Shown here: piece by piece, positions 1-12,100 of the stretch
How positions within the stretch are numbered: position 1 is the stretch's first letter
How the letters are laid out: the number at the start of each line of letters is the position of its first letter
Assembly (NCBI GenBank): GCA_030549775.1
Contig: CM060171.1
Coordinates: 3,216,001-3,280,000 of the forward strand
Source: Tamarix chinensis
Lineage: Eukaryota > Streptophyta > Magnoliopsida > Caryophyllales > Tamaricaceae
DNA length: 64,000 nt
Direction of reading: 5' to 3'
Notes under the pieces: generated by a model
What the model saw: only the letters and a program-made list of their open reading frames with translations
What the model was told of the DNA's origin: nothing
The model's database searches: none
Translations under genes and position numbers: made by a program

Positions 1-975
1 AATTAATAGCTTATGTAGATGATTCCTTTAGACACGAAAGACAGACATCTCAAAAAAAGCAATGATAGCCTTGAGAGTAGTATGTCTCCCAAAACAGGAA
101 GGTGGACTGGGTCTCATTGATATGTAGACCTAGAACAAAGCTGTTGTGGGAAAAATTCTCTAGGATATCCAGAAAAAGGACACACTTTGGGTGAAGTGGG
201 TGCATATCATCTATAGGCAGGGGACAGGTGTGTTGACATACAAAGGGATGACTAGATGCTCATGGCACCAGTAGCAAGTCTTCAAACTAAGACCTTTATT
301 TTTCAATCTCTTTTAGAGTGCCTTGATACATCACATTGATAATATAGGCACTCCCTATAGTATACACAAGGCTTATGAATAATTAAGGCACAAAACTAAC
401 AAAGCCTAGTGGTTTTCCCTGTTATGGAGTAACATTGCTACACCAAAACACAAATTCTTTGTGTGGCTTGCTATCCAGGATAGATTATTCACAAAAGATA
501 GAATGCAACGTATGGGAAAGTACATAGATTTAGGTTATGTCCTATGCTCAACAGGAGATGAAACCCATGCTCATCCATTATCTGAATGCCCTTATAGTTG
601 TGAAATTTGGAGTAAGATTAGGATAGACTTTGATCGTAGGGATTTCGTTACATCTTAGTCTAGAGAGATGATGACACTTGCGAAGAAGACTCAACAACCT
701 AAAGAAAAAAGAAGAGTTTGTTTTGTGCATGCTATGTCACTTATATTGCTGTTGTTTGTTGTTGAAGGAAATCAGTCTTACTGTTGTTATTAGGTGTTTC
801 TCATCTAGTAATGAGTGTAAGTGCGCCTTATGGGAATCATGCATTGATAACCTTTTAAAGGTTTGAGGTTAGATCTATTAATATTTGTAAGTTTTTATTT
901 TGTAGTTTTCATTGGTGGTTGTAAATTCTCCTTTTGGTAGTAAATAATACTTTATTACTTACCCTAAAAAAAACA
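1..975 (+). pseudogene. LINE reverse-transcriptase 3' fragment (RT C-terminus plus zf-RVT)
   Basis: A decayed 3' piece of an L1-like non-LTR retrotransposon. From about 68 a frame reads VCLPKQEGGLGLID, the conserved LPK.EGGLGL block that follows the plant LINE reverse-transcriptase core. Further on, 461-658 reads FVWLAIQDRLFTKDRM followed by ET-H-LSECPY, matching the zinc-binding zf-RVT domain (W-LA...R-L-T-R...C...ET..HL...C). Stops (for example near 127) and frameshifts separate the two pieces. The endonuclease, RT catalytic core and ORF1 are absent, either 5' truncated or outside the window. An A-rich run at 964-973 after the last recognisable codons fits a LINE 3' tail. The family assignment rests on motif recognition. 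The same two blocks occur on the minus strand in the longer LINE at 22789-28790, so they may be related. Confidence 0.7.
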
Positions 976-1429
976 GAAAGAAAAGAAGATACATAGTTAT
1001 GTATGAATCATGCTATCATACATTGAGTGTAAAATATATTACCGTCATAGGAAGTGTTGAATAAAATCTACTACTTATTTGTCTAGGCTTAACAAAAAAA
1101 AATAAAAATTCATACAATATATGAAATGAATTATGAACTTAGTATGATCAATTTGATGAATTAATGCACAAATGAAGTCAATTTCATAAAACCCTAGATG
1201 TAATACCCTAAAAATTTACTTAGCCTAATCTCACGTTATTAATGCCCTAATTTGATTCTAATACTGAGAAATCTTATTTTAGCCTTAATCTAAATTTTTA
1301 AACCTGAAACTTTAACCGAAATATGAAACCTTGACTCGGATAAATCATATTTCATAAACCAAAATCAAAACCCGCTAAATTTCCAATAATCCTAACTGTT
1401 TATGGTTAATCTAAAATCACCTAAATTAA

Positions 1430-2340
1430 CCCCTATATCTTTTTTTATCTTTTCCCTTTTCTTTCTCCTTTTCTTTTCTTTCTTCTCCTTTTCACCATCA
1501 AACCAAGCCATAACATTTGAAAAATATTGAAACTTCCACCCTCCTCACATGCATCAACCATCACTCTCACCTCTACACCCTCATCCATCACCCATCACCC
1601 ATCACCTTGTTTCCTTTATTATTTTTCTTCATCTCCTTCTACTCCCTTATCCCTTCTTGATCTGCACACTCCATCTCCCCCTGCCATTTTACTTCTCACG
1701 CAACACCATACATACAACCATCACCACCCTCACCTTGTTGCTACTACCCTACTCCTCAACATCTTCTGCAATCGTCAACATCATCATCATCACCTTATAG
1801 ATGCACCATCACCATCATCATCGTCACATGTCTCCCCTCCCTTGATTTTCTTCCTTTCTTCCTTCCTTGGTTCACTCCACACGCACACATGACCATATAT
1901 ATATTTATGTATGTATGTATGTATTATGTATGTATACTGCATACTCTTCTTCCATTCTCTTTGTTTTGCATCCATTCTACCCATTTTGTGTCCAAAATCT
2001 TGCTCGAGCACCCCTCTTCTTTCTCCTTTCTTCCTTCTTCTTTCCTTCTCCTTCTCCCCCTTTGTTTCCATATTTTTGGCCTGCGCACCACCATCTTGCA
2101 CCACCTTGGCCACCACTTGCCATCCAATGGTCGGTGGATCGACCACTAAGGTCACCCCAACCTTCCCCAACACCGTTGCTAGCCATCGCGGCCGACCATC
2201 GCCTCTTTTCCCTTCTTCTTTTCCTCGCCATTGCACTTTTCAAAGCGCATGGCCTCAAGCACGGCCATGCAACATTGAAATTTCCTATCACACACCCGTA
2301 CAACTCAATACCGACTGGCTATACATGATCTTTTCTCTCA
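1430..2340 (+). repeat. Pyrimidine-rich block of solo LTR 1
   Basis: C/T-dominated sequence beginning about 230 bp inside the LTR. Blocks of similar composition occupy the corresponding place in the other long LTRs (sense strand). Long open frames here follow from low stop-codon density in C/T-rich DNA. A TATG-type microsatellite lies at 1901-1935. Confidence 0.6.
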
Positions 2341-3699
2341 ACTAGGGCTACACTGTCTACCTACAACACAGTTGTACAACTTTCCATTTGTAGTCGATCA
2401 CCCTTGTTTTCACCCAAAGCGTATCCAAACATCACAAAAAATTTACCACAACTCCACCATATATTCCTCTACTCATCCACACATCCCAAGCTTCCATTTG
2501 ACTATAGTTATTTTTATTTTTACCCTCTTTACCTTAATTTCTCCTTTGATTTAACTCTTTAAGCTTAACCATGAATTTTTATTATTTTCGTAGGTAGTAT
2601 TCTAGTAGTTTCAGAGGAGAAAGTCTAGGATTTGCATGCTTAGAGCTCGGAATCCTAGTTGGTAAGGATATTATTCGATGTTTAAGGTTTTTGTGTTAAT
2701 TGCTTGTATGGTTTTATGTGTTTTCCATGATATTATTAATATATGATGTAACATGTGTTGATTATGATATTTGTGATGATATGAATATTATGTTGAAAGA
2801 AAGTAAAAATGGGTGAGATGCACCATTGTTATTTTTTTGTGATAATGTCATTTTTGTAGAAATATATCTTATGGTATGAAATATGGGCTTAATGATATTA
2901 TATTATTGAAAGAAAGTAAGAATAGGTAAGAGGTACCATTATTATTTTATTGTGACAATGTTGTATTTGTGGAAATATATCTTATGGTACAAAATATGGG
3001 TAAATGAGTTTTGATAAGTGGGCCTAAGTATTTTCATGAGGTATGATGATAATTTGTGGACTTGAGAAATAATATGTGTGGAATGTGCAAGATTTTATAA
3101 AATAAAGATGATTATTTGTGCTTAAGGGTAATTTGGTTACTATGGGGGTAATAAGAATTTTTTTGTATTTTATGTGTTAGGTGGATTAAAATATGATAGT
3201 GATATCATGAGGAATGATTGGAAGTATTATTGTTATTTTGGAGTCCTTAACTAAATTAATGGTTAATTTAGGCATAATATCTTATAATGATAATATCATT
3301 ATTCCATGTATAAAATCTAGAGGTTATTCGGATTCTGAATATGTTGTTAATATTTGACCCTTTGAGGTTATATATTGAAATTGGTAATCATGTAAATTTC
3401 ATGGGAGGTATTATGGCTAATTTGTGGAATTAGAGTTTTGGAGATTTCTGTGAGTAAGACCTTGAAATAAGATTATTAAGGTATGTGTATGACATGAGAA
3501 CTGGACTGTGTATTTTAGGTATGATAATATTTGATGAAATGTGGAGATGATATAATATAAGTTGTATGGAATAATCATTATGGGAGAATGAATACTAAAG
3601 AGTGTGTAATTAGGTTTTGAAAGGATGTGACAATTTTGACCTATGTTATGTATGTATGTGCATTAATGTGTTTGATGCTTGATAATCAATCTCGAATAA

Positions 3700-4200
3700 G
3701 ACACTAATCACTTAAAGTAAAAGAGCACGTGTGTGGTGCCAAGGTGATATGTGTGTGTGTGTGTGCATGGGTGCGCACGTGCGTGCGCATTCTTATTCCA
3801 ATAGAGAGAATAGTGGCTTGGGAACATTTTATTCCGAGAAGATGATGTTTTTAATCTCCGTTTCACCTGAAAGAATAGTGGCTCGGGAGTGTTTACCCTG
3901 AAAAGGTGCTTCAGTTCGTTCCACTAGATTAAGAGTAATGGAGCCTCTACTCATCGTGAAATAAAAATATAACAGCATAACATATGAGAGAAGAGTACGT
4001 GAATCGGGACCAAGGTTTTATTTTTATGTATATGTCCCATTTCACCAGGGAAAATAGTGGCTCGAGAGCATTTTGCCTTGAGAATGTGATGTTTTCCGAT
4101 CCGTTTCACAGAATGATAATAGTAGCTAGGGTGTGCTATCCCTAAAAAAGTACTTCAGAGTGTTACATTGATTTAAGAATAGTGGATTTCCTACACTCAA
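3700..4200 (+). repeat. AATAGTGG minisatellite array of solo LTR 1
   Basis: Two groups of three degenerate units of roughly 55-65 bp. Each unit carries a core resembling GAATAGTGGCTCGGGA and a following CCTGAGAAG-like stretch. Cores lie near 3797, 3863, 3920 and again near 4045, 4107, 4170. The first group is preceded by GACACTAATCACTTAAAG (3700-3717). The same three-plus-three plan is visible in the LTRs at 29242-32406 and 51142-54203. Confidence 0.65.
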
Positions 4201-4838
4201 CATATATAAAAGAATGAAAATGGATTATATCCAATAAGAGACCTGGATCATTATTTGTCTTAAGAGATGTTTTATTTATTTTCTTGTATACCTTATTTAT
4301 CTATTGTGAAAGCATGTGTTAAATATAACCCTATTTTGGGAGTATTGTTCCCTTACTTGGTACATAGCCTACTAACCACCGGTTTTATGGATGCTTCTTA
4401 TTCATATGAGCAGAAGATTCTGATTCTTATGTGTAGGTCTTAGAAGATCCACTAAATGATTATGCTGCCTATGATGCCTTATATGAGGATTAGGAAATTC
4501 TTCTATATGAGTAGTTGGGTGAAGAGTAATTATTATCCGGTCGATGTATTTAACCGATTACCTTTTCGGACTCTTGATCTATGGTATCTTTTTTTTTTTG
4601 TATCTTGTATTATAACTCAAATTTAAGCTTCAAGCTTATTATTATATTATAAATGTTTCTTTTATTTCTAATTTTCTTATGTTACTTTAAATATTTTAGC
4701 CTTGTGATTGAAGTAAGAATAGTTGAATAAGCCGGACTTATATCAATTACGGCAGTGACCCCCAATATTTTACTTATTTACTTATGCTATAAAAATGAAA
4801 AATTTTTAATAGTAAAAAAATTAGGGTATTACACTAGA

Positions 4839-5400
4839 CATATGAAGTTGAACCTTAATATGGAATATGATCTTAAATAATCATTATAGCAAGTGTAATT
4901 TACTTACCTCTAACTATTGAAGATTAATAAGCACTTGAAAGCATGAATTATCAACTAAATTATAAAATTTGATGGTTCTGCTTCCTGAACTTAGACCTAA
5001 TGGTATGTGTCGTATAATAGAAACAGGAATAGAGATCTCTTTATGATCACTTCCGATTCAACAAAATTGATGGAAAAATAACACCTAATTTATACTCTTT
5101 TTGAATCATGTATATGTATGTATTGAGATATAGAGAAGAAAAGATAACTTCTAATGTACTCAATGATACTAGCATGATTTTGAATATTAAGAAGATAATC
5201 GTGGGCCTTAGCCTTTTTCCCTCCTTTATTCACATGTGATTGTAAAATGACTTTTTTCTATTTTTCTTTTCTTTCTTTTTGATAAAGTGAATATTTTATA
5301 TATTTTTTCCTTGCATTACCTTCATTTTAAGACTTTATTTGGTATGTAATACATATTTTATTGTGGTTCAAGTCTATAGTTTACGCTACTATTCTTTTGG
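4839..5400. other. AT-rich spacer, nothing recognised
   Basis: Low-GC sequence between solo LTR 1 and the gypsy-like relic. No open frame of note, no RNA gene and no repeat boundary was recognised. Confidence 0.5.
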
Positions 5401-6960
5401 TATCGTTTTTAGGGACTTGCACAATAATGCAAAGATCCAAGGAAGTAGTGCAGATTTTCGAAGCAAAAGACCAAGTATGAGAGGCATTGAAGGAAGATAA
5501 ATTAACTTAGAATGTTTATGGAGAAGTCTAGGAAGTCAAAGAGCTGAAAATAAGCCAAGAAGGTCAAAGAAGGTAAGGAGATGATGTTGCACAACTAGCT
5601 GCATGATCGTACAACACTAACGCAGCCAACATTCTCAAAGAGATAAAAATAAGCCAAGAAGATAAAAAGAGGTAAGCTAATGGTGTTGCACAACTAGCTT
5701 CACAACCGTGCAACACTGATGCAGCCATCATTCGCAGACCAGAATGCCACAGGACCAGACTGTGCAGATCTTGTACAGTTATGCCGAAGTTGAGCGAGCC
5801 AGGTCAAAGCTAAAAATGCTGCACGACCAAGCTGTGCAGATCTTGCACAGCTGTACAGGAGCTAAGCATACCAGTTTGAGACCAAGAATGTTGCACGACC
5901 AAGTCGTGTAGATCTTGCATGTCCGTGCAACAGCGGTTACCCACAATCGTCTTGCGCGATGTCCTGTATTATTGGTAGTTTTTAAGGGGGTTCTTTGGGC
6001 ACTTCTTGGGAATGTTTTTGGGGACATTTTCAGAGGACTTTCTTCCTCTCTTTTCCAAGAAAAAACCTCATATAACATGTCTTGAATTTCTTAGTTCTAA
6101 TTTCCAATTTAAGTGTAAGTTTCGTGTATGATCAACTCGGTAATCAACTTTATTCTTCTTCAATTTACAGTTAATTCAATCCATTTTCTTTTTTGTAAAT
6201 TTTTATAATGGCATTATATTTGTTATGCAATTTACATCTTTTATATATCCTTGCAATCATGAGTGAGTAATCCGTTTTCTAAGATTGAATTAGGTCCATT
6301 TTAGTATTAATATGATGAATTAAAGTATATATTATATGTTTAATTCATATGTGTTGTTTCATATGTTAGGATTGATTGTTTTAATTTGGATTTGATGGAA
6401 TCCAACCTTTTTAGATATTTTTTGCAAATAAAAGGTTGAAATAATTATCAGGAATTAAATCAAATGTTGAAATCATTATCAAAAATTAACATATGAGCAA
6501 GAATTCAAATAATCACGAAAATGGATGATTGGTTCTTAGGGACTATAGAATTGATGGCATCTAATTGGTTTAATTTAATTAGTTAGTCACAAAAGTAGTC
6601 AGCAAATTAGATTAAATACATTCTTAGATCTTGAAAGAGGCTAATGAATATGTTTAGACCAATTGCTCACAGCCATTGAACTAGACTACAACATAGCATT
6701 ATTTCATTGTCGGACACCAATTTAGAGATCGGATTTCAATCGTTGATTTTATATTTATCATTTTAGAATCTATATTTAATAAGTTATTATATTTATTTTT
6801 ACAACCTACATGCATATTTTTCCACTCCATAATGATCTAGATAGTTAAAATGATGATATTTGGTATTCAATTGCGAAGTCCTTGTGGGAAACAACCTTGA
6901 AGTGCTACAAAAAATTTGTGCACTTGTGGATTATCACCATTACTTTTTCAATACATGGGC
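5400..6960 (+). mobile_element. Degraded Ty3/gypsy LTR or leader relic with GCACGACC repeats
   Basis: Between about 5580 and 5935 there are five irregularly spaced copies of a motif like TGTTGCACAACTAGCTGCA or TGCTGCACGACCAAGCTGTG, several followed by a GTGCA-containing complement, so the units can form short hairpins. Further on, 6875-6950 reads AGTCCTTGTGGGAAACAACC followed by an ACTTGTG-like tract, resembling the CCTTGTGGGATTCGACCC segment I associate with Athila/Tat-type gypsy LTRs. No coding domain is present and neither terminus was identified. The superfamily call is inference from these two motifs. The minus-strand frame at 5779-6078 is not regarded as a gene. Confidence 0.35.
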
Positions 6961-6969
6961 TAAGCACAT

Positions 6970-7182
6970 GTCACTTTAATACAATACACATATACATCCT
7001 ACAATGATTTCTACTATCAAGAAGTAGATAAAGAGTTAATTAAGCTGATATACTAATTTGATACCTTATTATATAAATAAATTTATGGCCAAACTTTATA
7101 TCTAAGTTTAATATAAACCATTATTAAGGGTTAATATATACATTTATTTATAAAATAATAATAATAATTTTATAAAATAAAG

Positions 7183-7229
<47 letters not shown>

Positions 7230-7238
7230 ACATTAACA
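6970..7238 (-). mobile_element. 3' LTR of a minus-strand Ty1/copia element (inner end at 7238)
   Basis: On the minus strand the purine tract CAAGTGGGAGAA (7250-7239) is followed at once by TGTTAATG (7238 downward), the classic arrangement of a copia polypurine tract next to the 3' LTR. The outer end was not found; 6970 is a guess. A (CA)n/(TG)n microsatellite sits just inside the LTR. Confidence 0.5.
7185..7230. repeat. (CA)n microsatellite
   Basis: Nearly uninterrupted CA dinucleotides with a CACATACACACA tail, lying just inside the copia LTR start. Confidence 0.95.
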
Positions 7239-7250
7239 TTCTCCCACTTG
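7239..7250 (-). promoter_or_regulatory. Polypurine tract of the copia element
   Basis: Minus-strand CAAGTGGGAGAA directly precedes the TG of the 3' LTR. In LTR retrotransposons this tract primes plus-strand DNA synthesis. It agrees with the RNase H remnant lying upstream on the same strand. Confidence 0.6.
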
Positions 7251-7299
7251 ATCCATATAAATTATATTCTCAATATGGTCTCCTTATGTTAGTATAAAC

Positions 7300-8128
7300 T
7301 TAATGATGAAACTAGTACAAGGATCATGGCGACAAGCCTTCAACATTTCAAAAGTTATCTTCCAATTATCATAATAAACTAATTCCACCCATAACTTTAG
7401 CTTTGTAAATGTACCTAATGTTTATTCAAGGCCTTTTACATAATGTGTAATTTTTCAATGTGCCATATGTATATGAACCAAATGAGAAACTTACACAAAT
7501 TTATTTAAAATATCATAATGTATTCTAACAATAAAGTCACATAGAGGGTCCAACACTCATGTTATACAATTGATCCTTAAACTTGTTAGCGGCATGCCCT
7601 TAGCTAAAGGATCAACTAATATACAATTAATGCCTATGTAATTAAAGATCACTGATCTTTTTGAAATGTGTTCCTTTATCTTTAAATACTTGATGTTTAT
7701 TTCCTTGGAATGACTATAACTTTTTTTTTTTAATTTCTTGAGATAAAGACAACAACAAAGTTGTCACACTTAAGCATCAAATGTTTAGATATGGAATCTA
7801 ATATTCTAAGACCCGATATGAAATTTTTTAACTACACACCATGCTTTGTGATGATTTTTGCTTCCATTGTAGAATAGGTTATGCAATCCTAGTTTTTACT
7901 TTTCTAGGATATTGATCCACCAGCTAATAGGAAAATGAATCCAGATGTAGATTTCCATGAATCTACAACCATTAAAGTCTGCATCTAAATAGTCAAGTAC
8001 CTCTAAATCCTCAATATGACGATGCATGAACATGCAGTCCTTATTTCCCTTTAGATACCTCATAAATTTCTTTGTGTCTTTTTATAAGTTAACTCTTGGT
8101 TTACTCTAGTAACATCCTAATGCCTCAA
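7300..8128 (-). pseudogene. Ty1/copia RT end and RNase H pseudogene (3' part)
   Basis: Minus-strand translation, with stops and frameshifts, gives the order expected for the C-terminal half of a copia polyprotein. A block like KFMRYLKGNKDCMF near 8060 is followed by LEVLDYLDADFNGC near 7990, resembling the first catalytic region of RNase H (GY.DADWAG). Later come TMEAKY near 7865, INIKYLKIKEHI near 7690 (usually HID.RYH.IRE.I) and LVDPLAKGMP near 7600 (usually ADPLTKGLP). It ends at the polypurine tract at 7250. The element was split by solo LTR 2 at 8129; the upstream continuation is at 12531-12655. In-frame stops show it is dead. Confidence 0.7.
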
Positions 8129-8604
8129 TGTAACACCCCCAAATTTACTACTGAAAAATTTCGTTTAATTTCAAAGAGTTTAACGGAAATGAAAAGATAA
8201 AACTATAAATTCGGGGGCATTACCGCCACACTTAGTAGCAGATCGGTTCACTCCTACCATACTGGTACTAAGTGCTAAGGATAAACCAGATTAACCATCA
8301 AATACGAGTTGATAATAAAACACAAATATAAGTAAAAAACACGAGTCATATAGAATCAGAGTGCGGAAAGTCAAAAGTACAATCTAAAGGTACAGTTTTA
8401 ACGTTCCAAAAGTTTGAAATATCGTACATCAGAAATAGACTAAATTTAAAGCCATAAGAAAGATAAAGTGGACGATAGACTCCAACCACGTCACTCTCGA
8501 CCCCCAAGCTAGGCCCGGACTCAACTCTCGGCTCCACCCGATGCCTCATAAGCGTCGTAGGCATTGAATATAGAATCACCTACCTACACTAAATCAAAGG
8601 GGTC

Positions 8605-8670
8605 TTCTGCTCATGGGAATGAGCAGCACCCATGAAACGGGTGGTCAGTACGCTTCGTACTGAGCAAGGT
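8605..8670 (-). other. Paired palindromes of solo LTR 2
   Basis: CATGGG (8612-8617) and CCCATG (8629-8634) form a 6-bp stem. Just beyond, TCAGTACG (8645-8652), CTT and CGTACTGA (8656-8663) form a perfect 8-bp stem with a 3-nt loop. The same place in the copy at 39968-48098 holds a different but longer perfect palindrome. The role is unknown; an RNA structure within the LTR transcript is one possibility. Confidence 0.55.
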
Positions 8671-8839
8671 AACCGTATAACTAAGGCCAAACATATAAGA
8701 CACACAATACATGCATGATCATATAGGCAACATAAAACAATACAGATAGTGAGGCCGATTATGCTCCAGTTAGACTTATTCTTTAAATCTCTTAATGACG
8801 TACTCAATTTCACACATACTCTTTATTAATCCATGTGAG

Positions 8840-9190
8840 TGCGAGAACCCCACTATTATAGCCGGTGGATCGGAGATACGTATAGGGCAGAACGCTCCTG
8901 ACCACTATTATTTGCCAGTGGACCGGTCTGGCTCCGACTCACATGGTATTCCACTATAAGTATTAGTGCATTTCCCATGTCTTAGTTTTATTACGTTTGG
9001 TTTGTTGAGCACGGAATCTCCCACTATTATAGCTAGTGGACAGGAATCATACAGGGCAGCATGCTCCTGGCCACTATTATTCGTCGGTGGGTCGCTCTCC
9101 AGGGCACCCCGGCTCCTGGCCACTATTATTCGCCAGTGGACCGGTCTAGGCTCGGCTCAACAATCTTTCTCTTTAAGTGATTAGTATTTT
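8840..9190 (-). repeat. CCACTATTA minisatellite array of solo LTR 2
   Basis: Five units whose plus-strand core is CCACTATTATTCGCCAGTGG or a close variant, beginning near 8850, 8899, 9019, 9069 and 9118. They end next to CTCTTTAAGTGATTAG (9169-9184), the complement of the box preceding the arrays in the sense copies. Confidence 0.7.
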
Positions 9191-10379
9191 ATTGTATCTT
9201 TTTCAACAAATTCCGCCCTAGACATGTATGGCTAACTCCAGCTATACTTATCCTCCCAAGAGGGTTCGTCTCATATCTTGAGACTTCTGCGTCTCCTAAC
9301 TCGCCCGACATCCTTCCCTTAATCCGCTTACTCACACTGGGAACCTGTCTCCTAAGTGTGTGGGTCTAGGCCCACCACCTTATACCCGAAAGTCCGCTCA
9401 CCACCTTCCCTTATGGTTTTCTCCAGAAACCCTAACTTGGGCCTATGTGGCCCATCCTTCTCTGCCTCGTACAACCCAGACTCATTCTAGCACCCCTACA
9501 CATCACGACTCCTCGATTCAACCCTCACTTCATGTCTCACTCATTCTCACCTATTTTTATTATTCTCTTTTTTCTTATTTCCCCTACCCAAATTAGGGTT
9601 CCCTCTAAACTCTAACCTAGTCTCCTGCGCACCCTTATTTTGGTCCACGTACTATTTTTCGCCCAAAGCCCCCAAACACCCAAACGACACTTCTCTTACC
9701 TTCCACACGCCTCGAGGCATCTTTCCGTACGTAAGGTTCGCCCCCATGCGGACCTTAACCACCCCATGCAAACCCTAGTTCCTCCTATTTCCCCCACTAG
9801 CCAACTTACTTCCCCTTGGTTATCCTTCTTTCCAAATTTTCTTTTTCATGCCCCCAAACCACATCACCGCATCAAATACCCTAGCATTCATGTCCTAAGG
9901 CCACATCATATCACAACTTGTAGCACATCCACATTAATACATAACAAAAGCGATCACATGGACGTACCTCGATTCCAAGCTGCGCTACACGTAAAACAGG
10001 TAAGATAATAATATGTAAAACACGACATATAATCATACGAGGCATCCAAGGCAATAGGTCACATATCACACGAGCGGCCTTAGCTATACCCTTACCTAAA
10101 TCAGCGCCAGGTTTGGATCACGCTCCTATGCCTCCTAGAAGTTTTGACTCGATTCACCTATAAGAGGGAAATACTATAGGTTAATCTCCCTCTATCAGAA
10201 TTATCCAAATTCCTATCTTACCCCTATCATGGCCTAATACTAAGGCTAATATTAATAATTAGTAGTTTATAAATAAAAAGGTAGGGTTATTATTATTCTC
10301 AAGATAGTTAATCGACTCCCTACTAATCAAAGTAAGTCTTGGTATATTCACAGTATTAAGGTAAAGGTTCCAATATTAC

Positions 10380-10565
10380 TAGTAATAATGTTATTAATAA
10401 TACTAAAAATAATAAGAATACTAATAATAATGATAGTAGTAATGATAATAATGATGATAATAGTAATCAAAATCATAGTAGTAGTAGTAGTAACAATAAT
10501 AATAATACTAATATTAACAACGATAATAAGGTTAATAATACTAATAATAGTAATATTAAAAATAG

Positions 10566-10611
<46 letters not shown>

Positions 10612-10692
10612 CATAACCATGATAGCAATACTAATAATAATGATAATGATAATAACGCTAGTAATAACACCTTAATAATAAGAATACTAAAA

Positions 10693-10729
<37 letters not shown>

Positions 10730-10782
10730 GAGGTAATAACAATGATAATAACGGTTAAAATAATAAACATAATAATAATAAT

Positions 10783-10815
<33 letters not shown>

Positions 10816-10913
10816 AATAATAATAGTAATAATAATAACACAACCAGGTTTCAGTCTTAATTAATACCATTAATTAGAAACTCTCCGGAATTAAGGTTAG
10901 GACCTAATAGTAA

Positions 10914-11005
<92 letters not shown>

Positions 11006-11070
11006 GTGGAAATAATCATAATAATGATAATAATAATCATAATAATACTAATAATAATAGTTAATAATAT
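10380..11070. repeat. Long AAT-type trinucleotide microsatellite
   Basis: Interrupted AAT/ATA repeats with GTA, AAC and ATG variants, including (AAC)n near 10782-10812 and (AGT)n near 10910-10947. Every frame is open here because the repeat lacks stops in several phases; the isoleucine-, leucine- and tyrosine-rich frames are artefacts. Confidence 0.95.
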
Positions 11071-11099
11071 TAAAAATCATTAACACTTTTATTATTCAG

Positions 11100-12100
11100 G
11101 GTTTAGGGTTCAAGGAGTGGGGAGGCAACCTAGCTGGGTGGCTGTGTCAGCAGTGGCGGTGCGGCGGCGGTGGTGGGAGGAAGAAGTGGAGAGGTGGATG
11201 TGGAGGCTAGGGGAGAGGGACGTAGGGGGGAAATGGAGGTGTGGGGTGGTAGGGAACGATTCCCTGGTTGTTTTGAGGGGTAGAGGTGGTGCTATAGGCG
11301 GCGGCAACCGACGGCGTGAAGGGCAGCACTTGTCGAATGGGTTGTTCGGGGAGGCAGTTTCGCACGGCCATGGTGGCTCGTGCAGGGCAAGGTAGGGAAA
11401 GCTGGTGGTTGGGTTGTGTAGAGGGCGATGCCAAAAGAATTTTAGTGGCCGGGGCGGGCGACAGAGGCGGCCGATGGCGGAGGAATGGCTGACTAAAATA
11501 AAGGTGGCGCACGACTTGGTTTTCTGGGCTCCAATTTCCAAACCTAATTATGGCAGCCCTCGGGGCTATTTATAGGCCAATTGGGAAGGAAAACGAAAAG
11601 GACGCGTGGCAAGGTAGAGGGTAGGGTTATGGGGCTCCTGTCCGGCAAGAGTGGCCGACGTAGGTCTGTAGGTGCAGACCGTGACTTGCCGGGGAGAGAG
11701 AGAGATGGTGTGCGGGAGAAGGGAGGAATGGTATGGTCGAAATTGTAGGGGAGTCAACGTGGAGGAGAGGGGAGGAATGGCCAGTGCAGGGGCGTGGGCA
11801 TTGCAGCCTTTTTCCGGCGAGATTTTCGGCTGCAGGCTTTGAGCTGGAGGTTGAAGACGATGGGGCTAAACCGGCGGTCCAGGGGAAAAGAAAAAGGAGA
11901 GAAAAGAAAGGCCGAACCGGCCGGGAGAGGGGGATGAGTGATGAGGGAGGCTGGGCCGCGCAGGGGGAGGGGAGCTAGGCCAACAGGCCGGCCCAAGTCG
12001 GGGAGGAAGAAAAAAAAATATGGAAGAGAAGGAAAGGAAAGAAATAGAAAAAGAGGGGGAAAAGGAGAAAAAGAAAAAAGAAAAAGAAGGGGAAAAATGG
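11100..12100 (-). repeat. Purine-rich (plus strand) block of solo LTR 2
   Basis: G-rich then AG-rich sequence, visibly higher in GC than the surroundings. It is pyrimidine-rich in the element's sense orientation, matching the block near the start of the other LTRs. Confidence 0.6.

Larger units (their letters stand above)
1194..4838 (+). mobile_element. Solo LTR 1 (Ty3/gypsy, possibly Tekay/Del-like) with 5-bp target duplication
   Basis: Element 1199-4833 (3635 bp) begins TGTAATACCCTAA and ends TTAGGGTATTACA, a perfect short terminal inverted repeat with TG...CA ends. It is flanked by identical 5-bp direct repeats CTAGA (1194-1198 and 4834-4838), the signature of LTR-retrotransposon integration. 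Inside are a pyrimidine-rich block (about 1430-2340), an AT-rich middle, a TG-rich microsatellite near 3751, a box GACACTAATCACTTAAAG at 3700-3717, and six spaced repeats containing AATAGTGG or close variants (about 3797-4190). No gag or pol sequence is visible, so this is a solo LTR by structure. Assignment to Tekay/Del is inference from terminal sequence and LTR length. The frames in the pyrimidine-rich block (such as 1867-2328) are low-complexity and not called as genes. Confidence 0.8.

Noticed and set aside
1199..4833. TGTAATACCC...GGGTATTACA read as the terminal inverted repeat of a DNA transposon
   Set aside because: The inverted match is short, ends are TG...CA, the target duplication is 5 bp, and different copies vary in length while keeping LTR-like order, all better explained by LTRs.
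5583..5935. Regularly spaced repeats considered as a CRISPR-like array
   Set aside because: Spacing and units are irregular, the context is plant retroelement DNA, and there are no cas genes.
10348..10870. Isoleucine-, leucine-, tyrosine- and cysteine-rich frames
   Set aside because: Translations of an AAT-type microsatellite in different phases.
11110..11996. Open frames of 60-143 codons on both strands
   Set aside because: GC- and purine-rich low-complexity LTR sequence, with overlapping frames on both strands and no domain.
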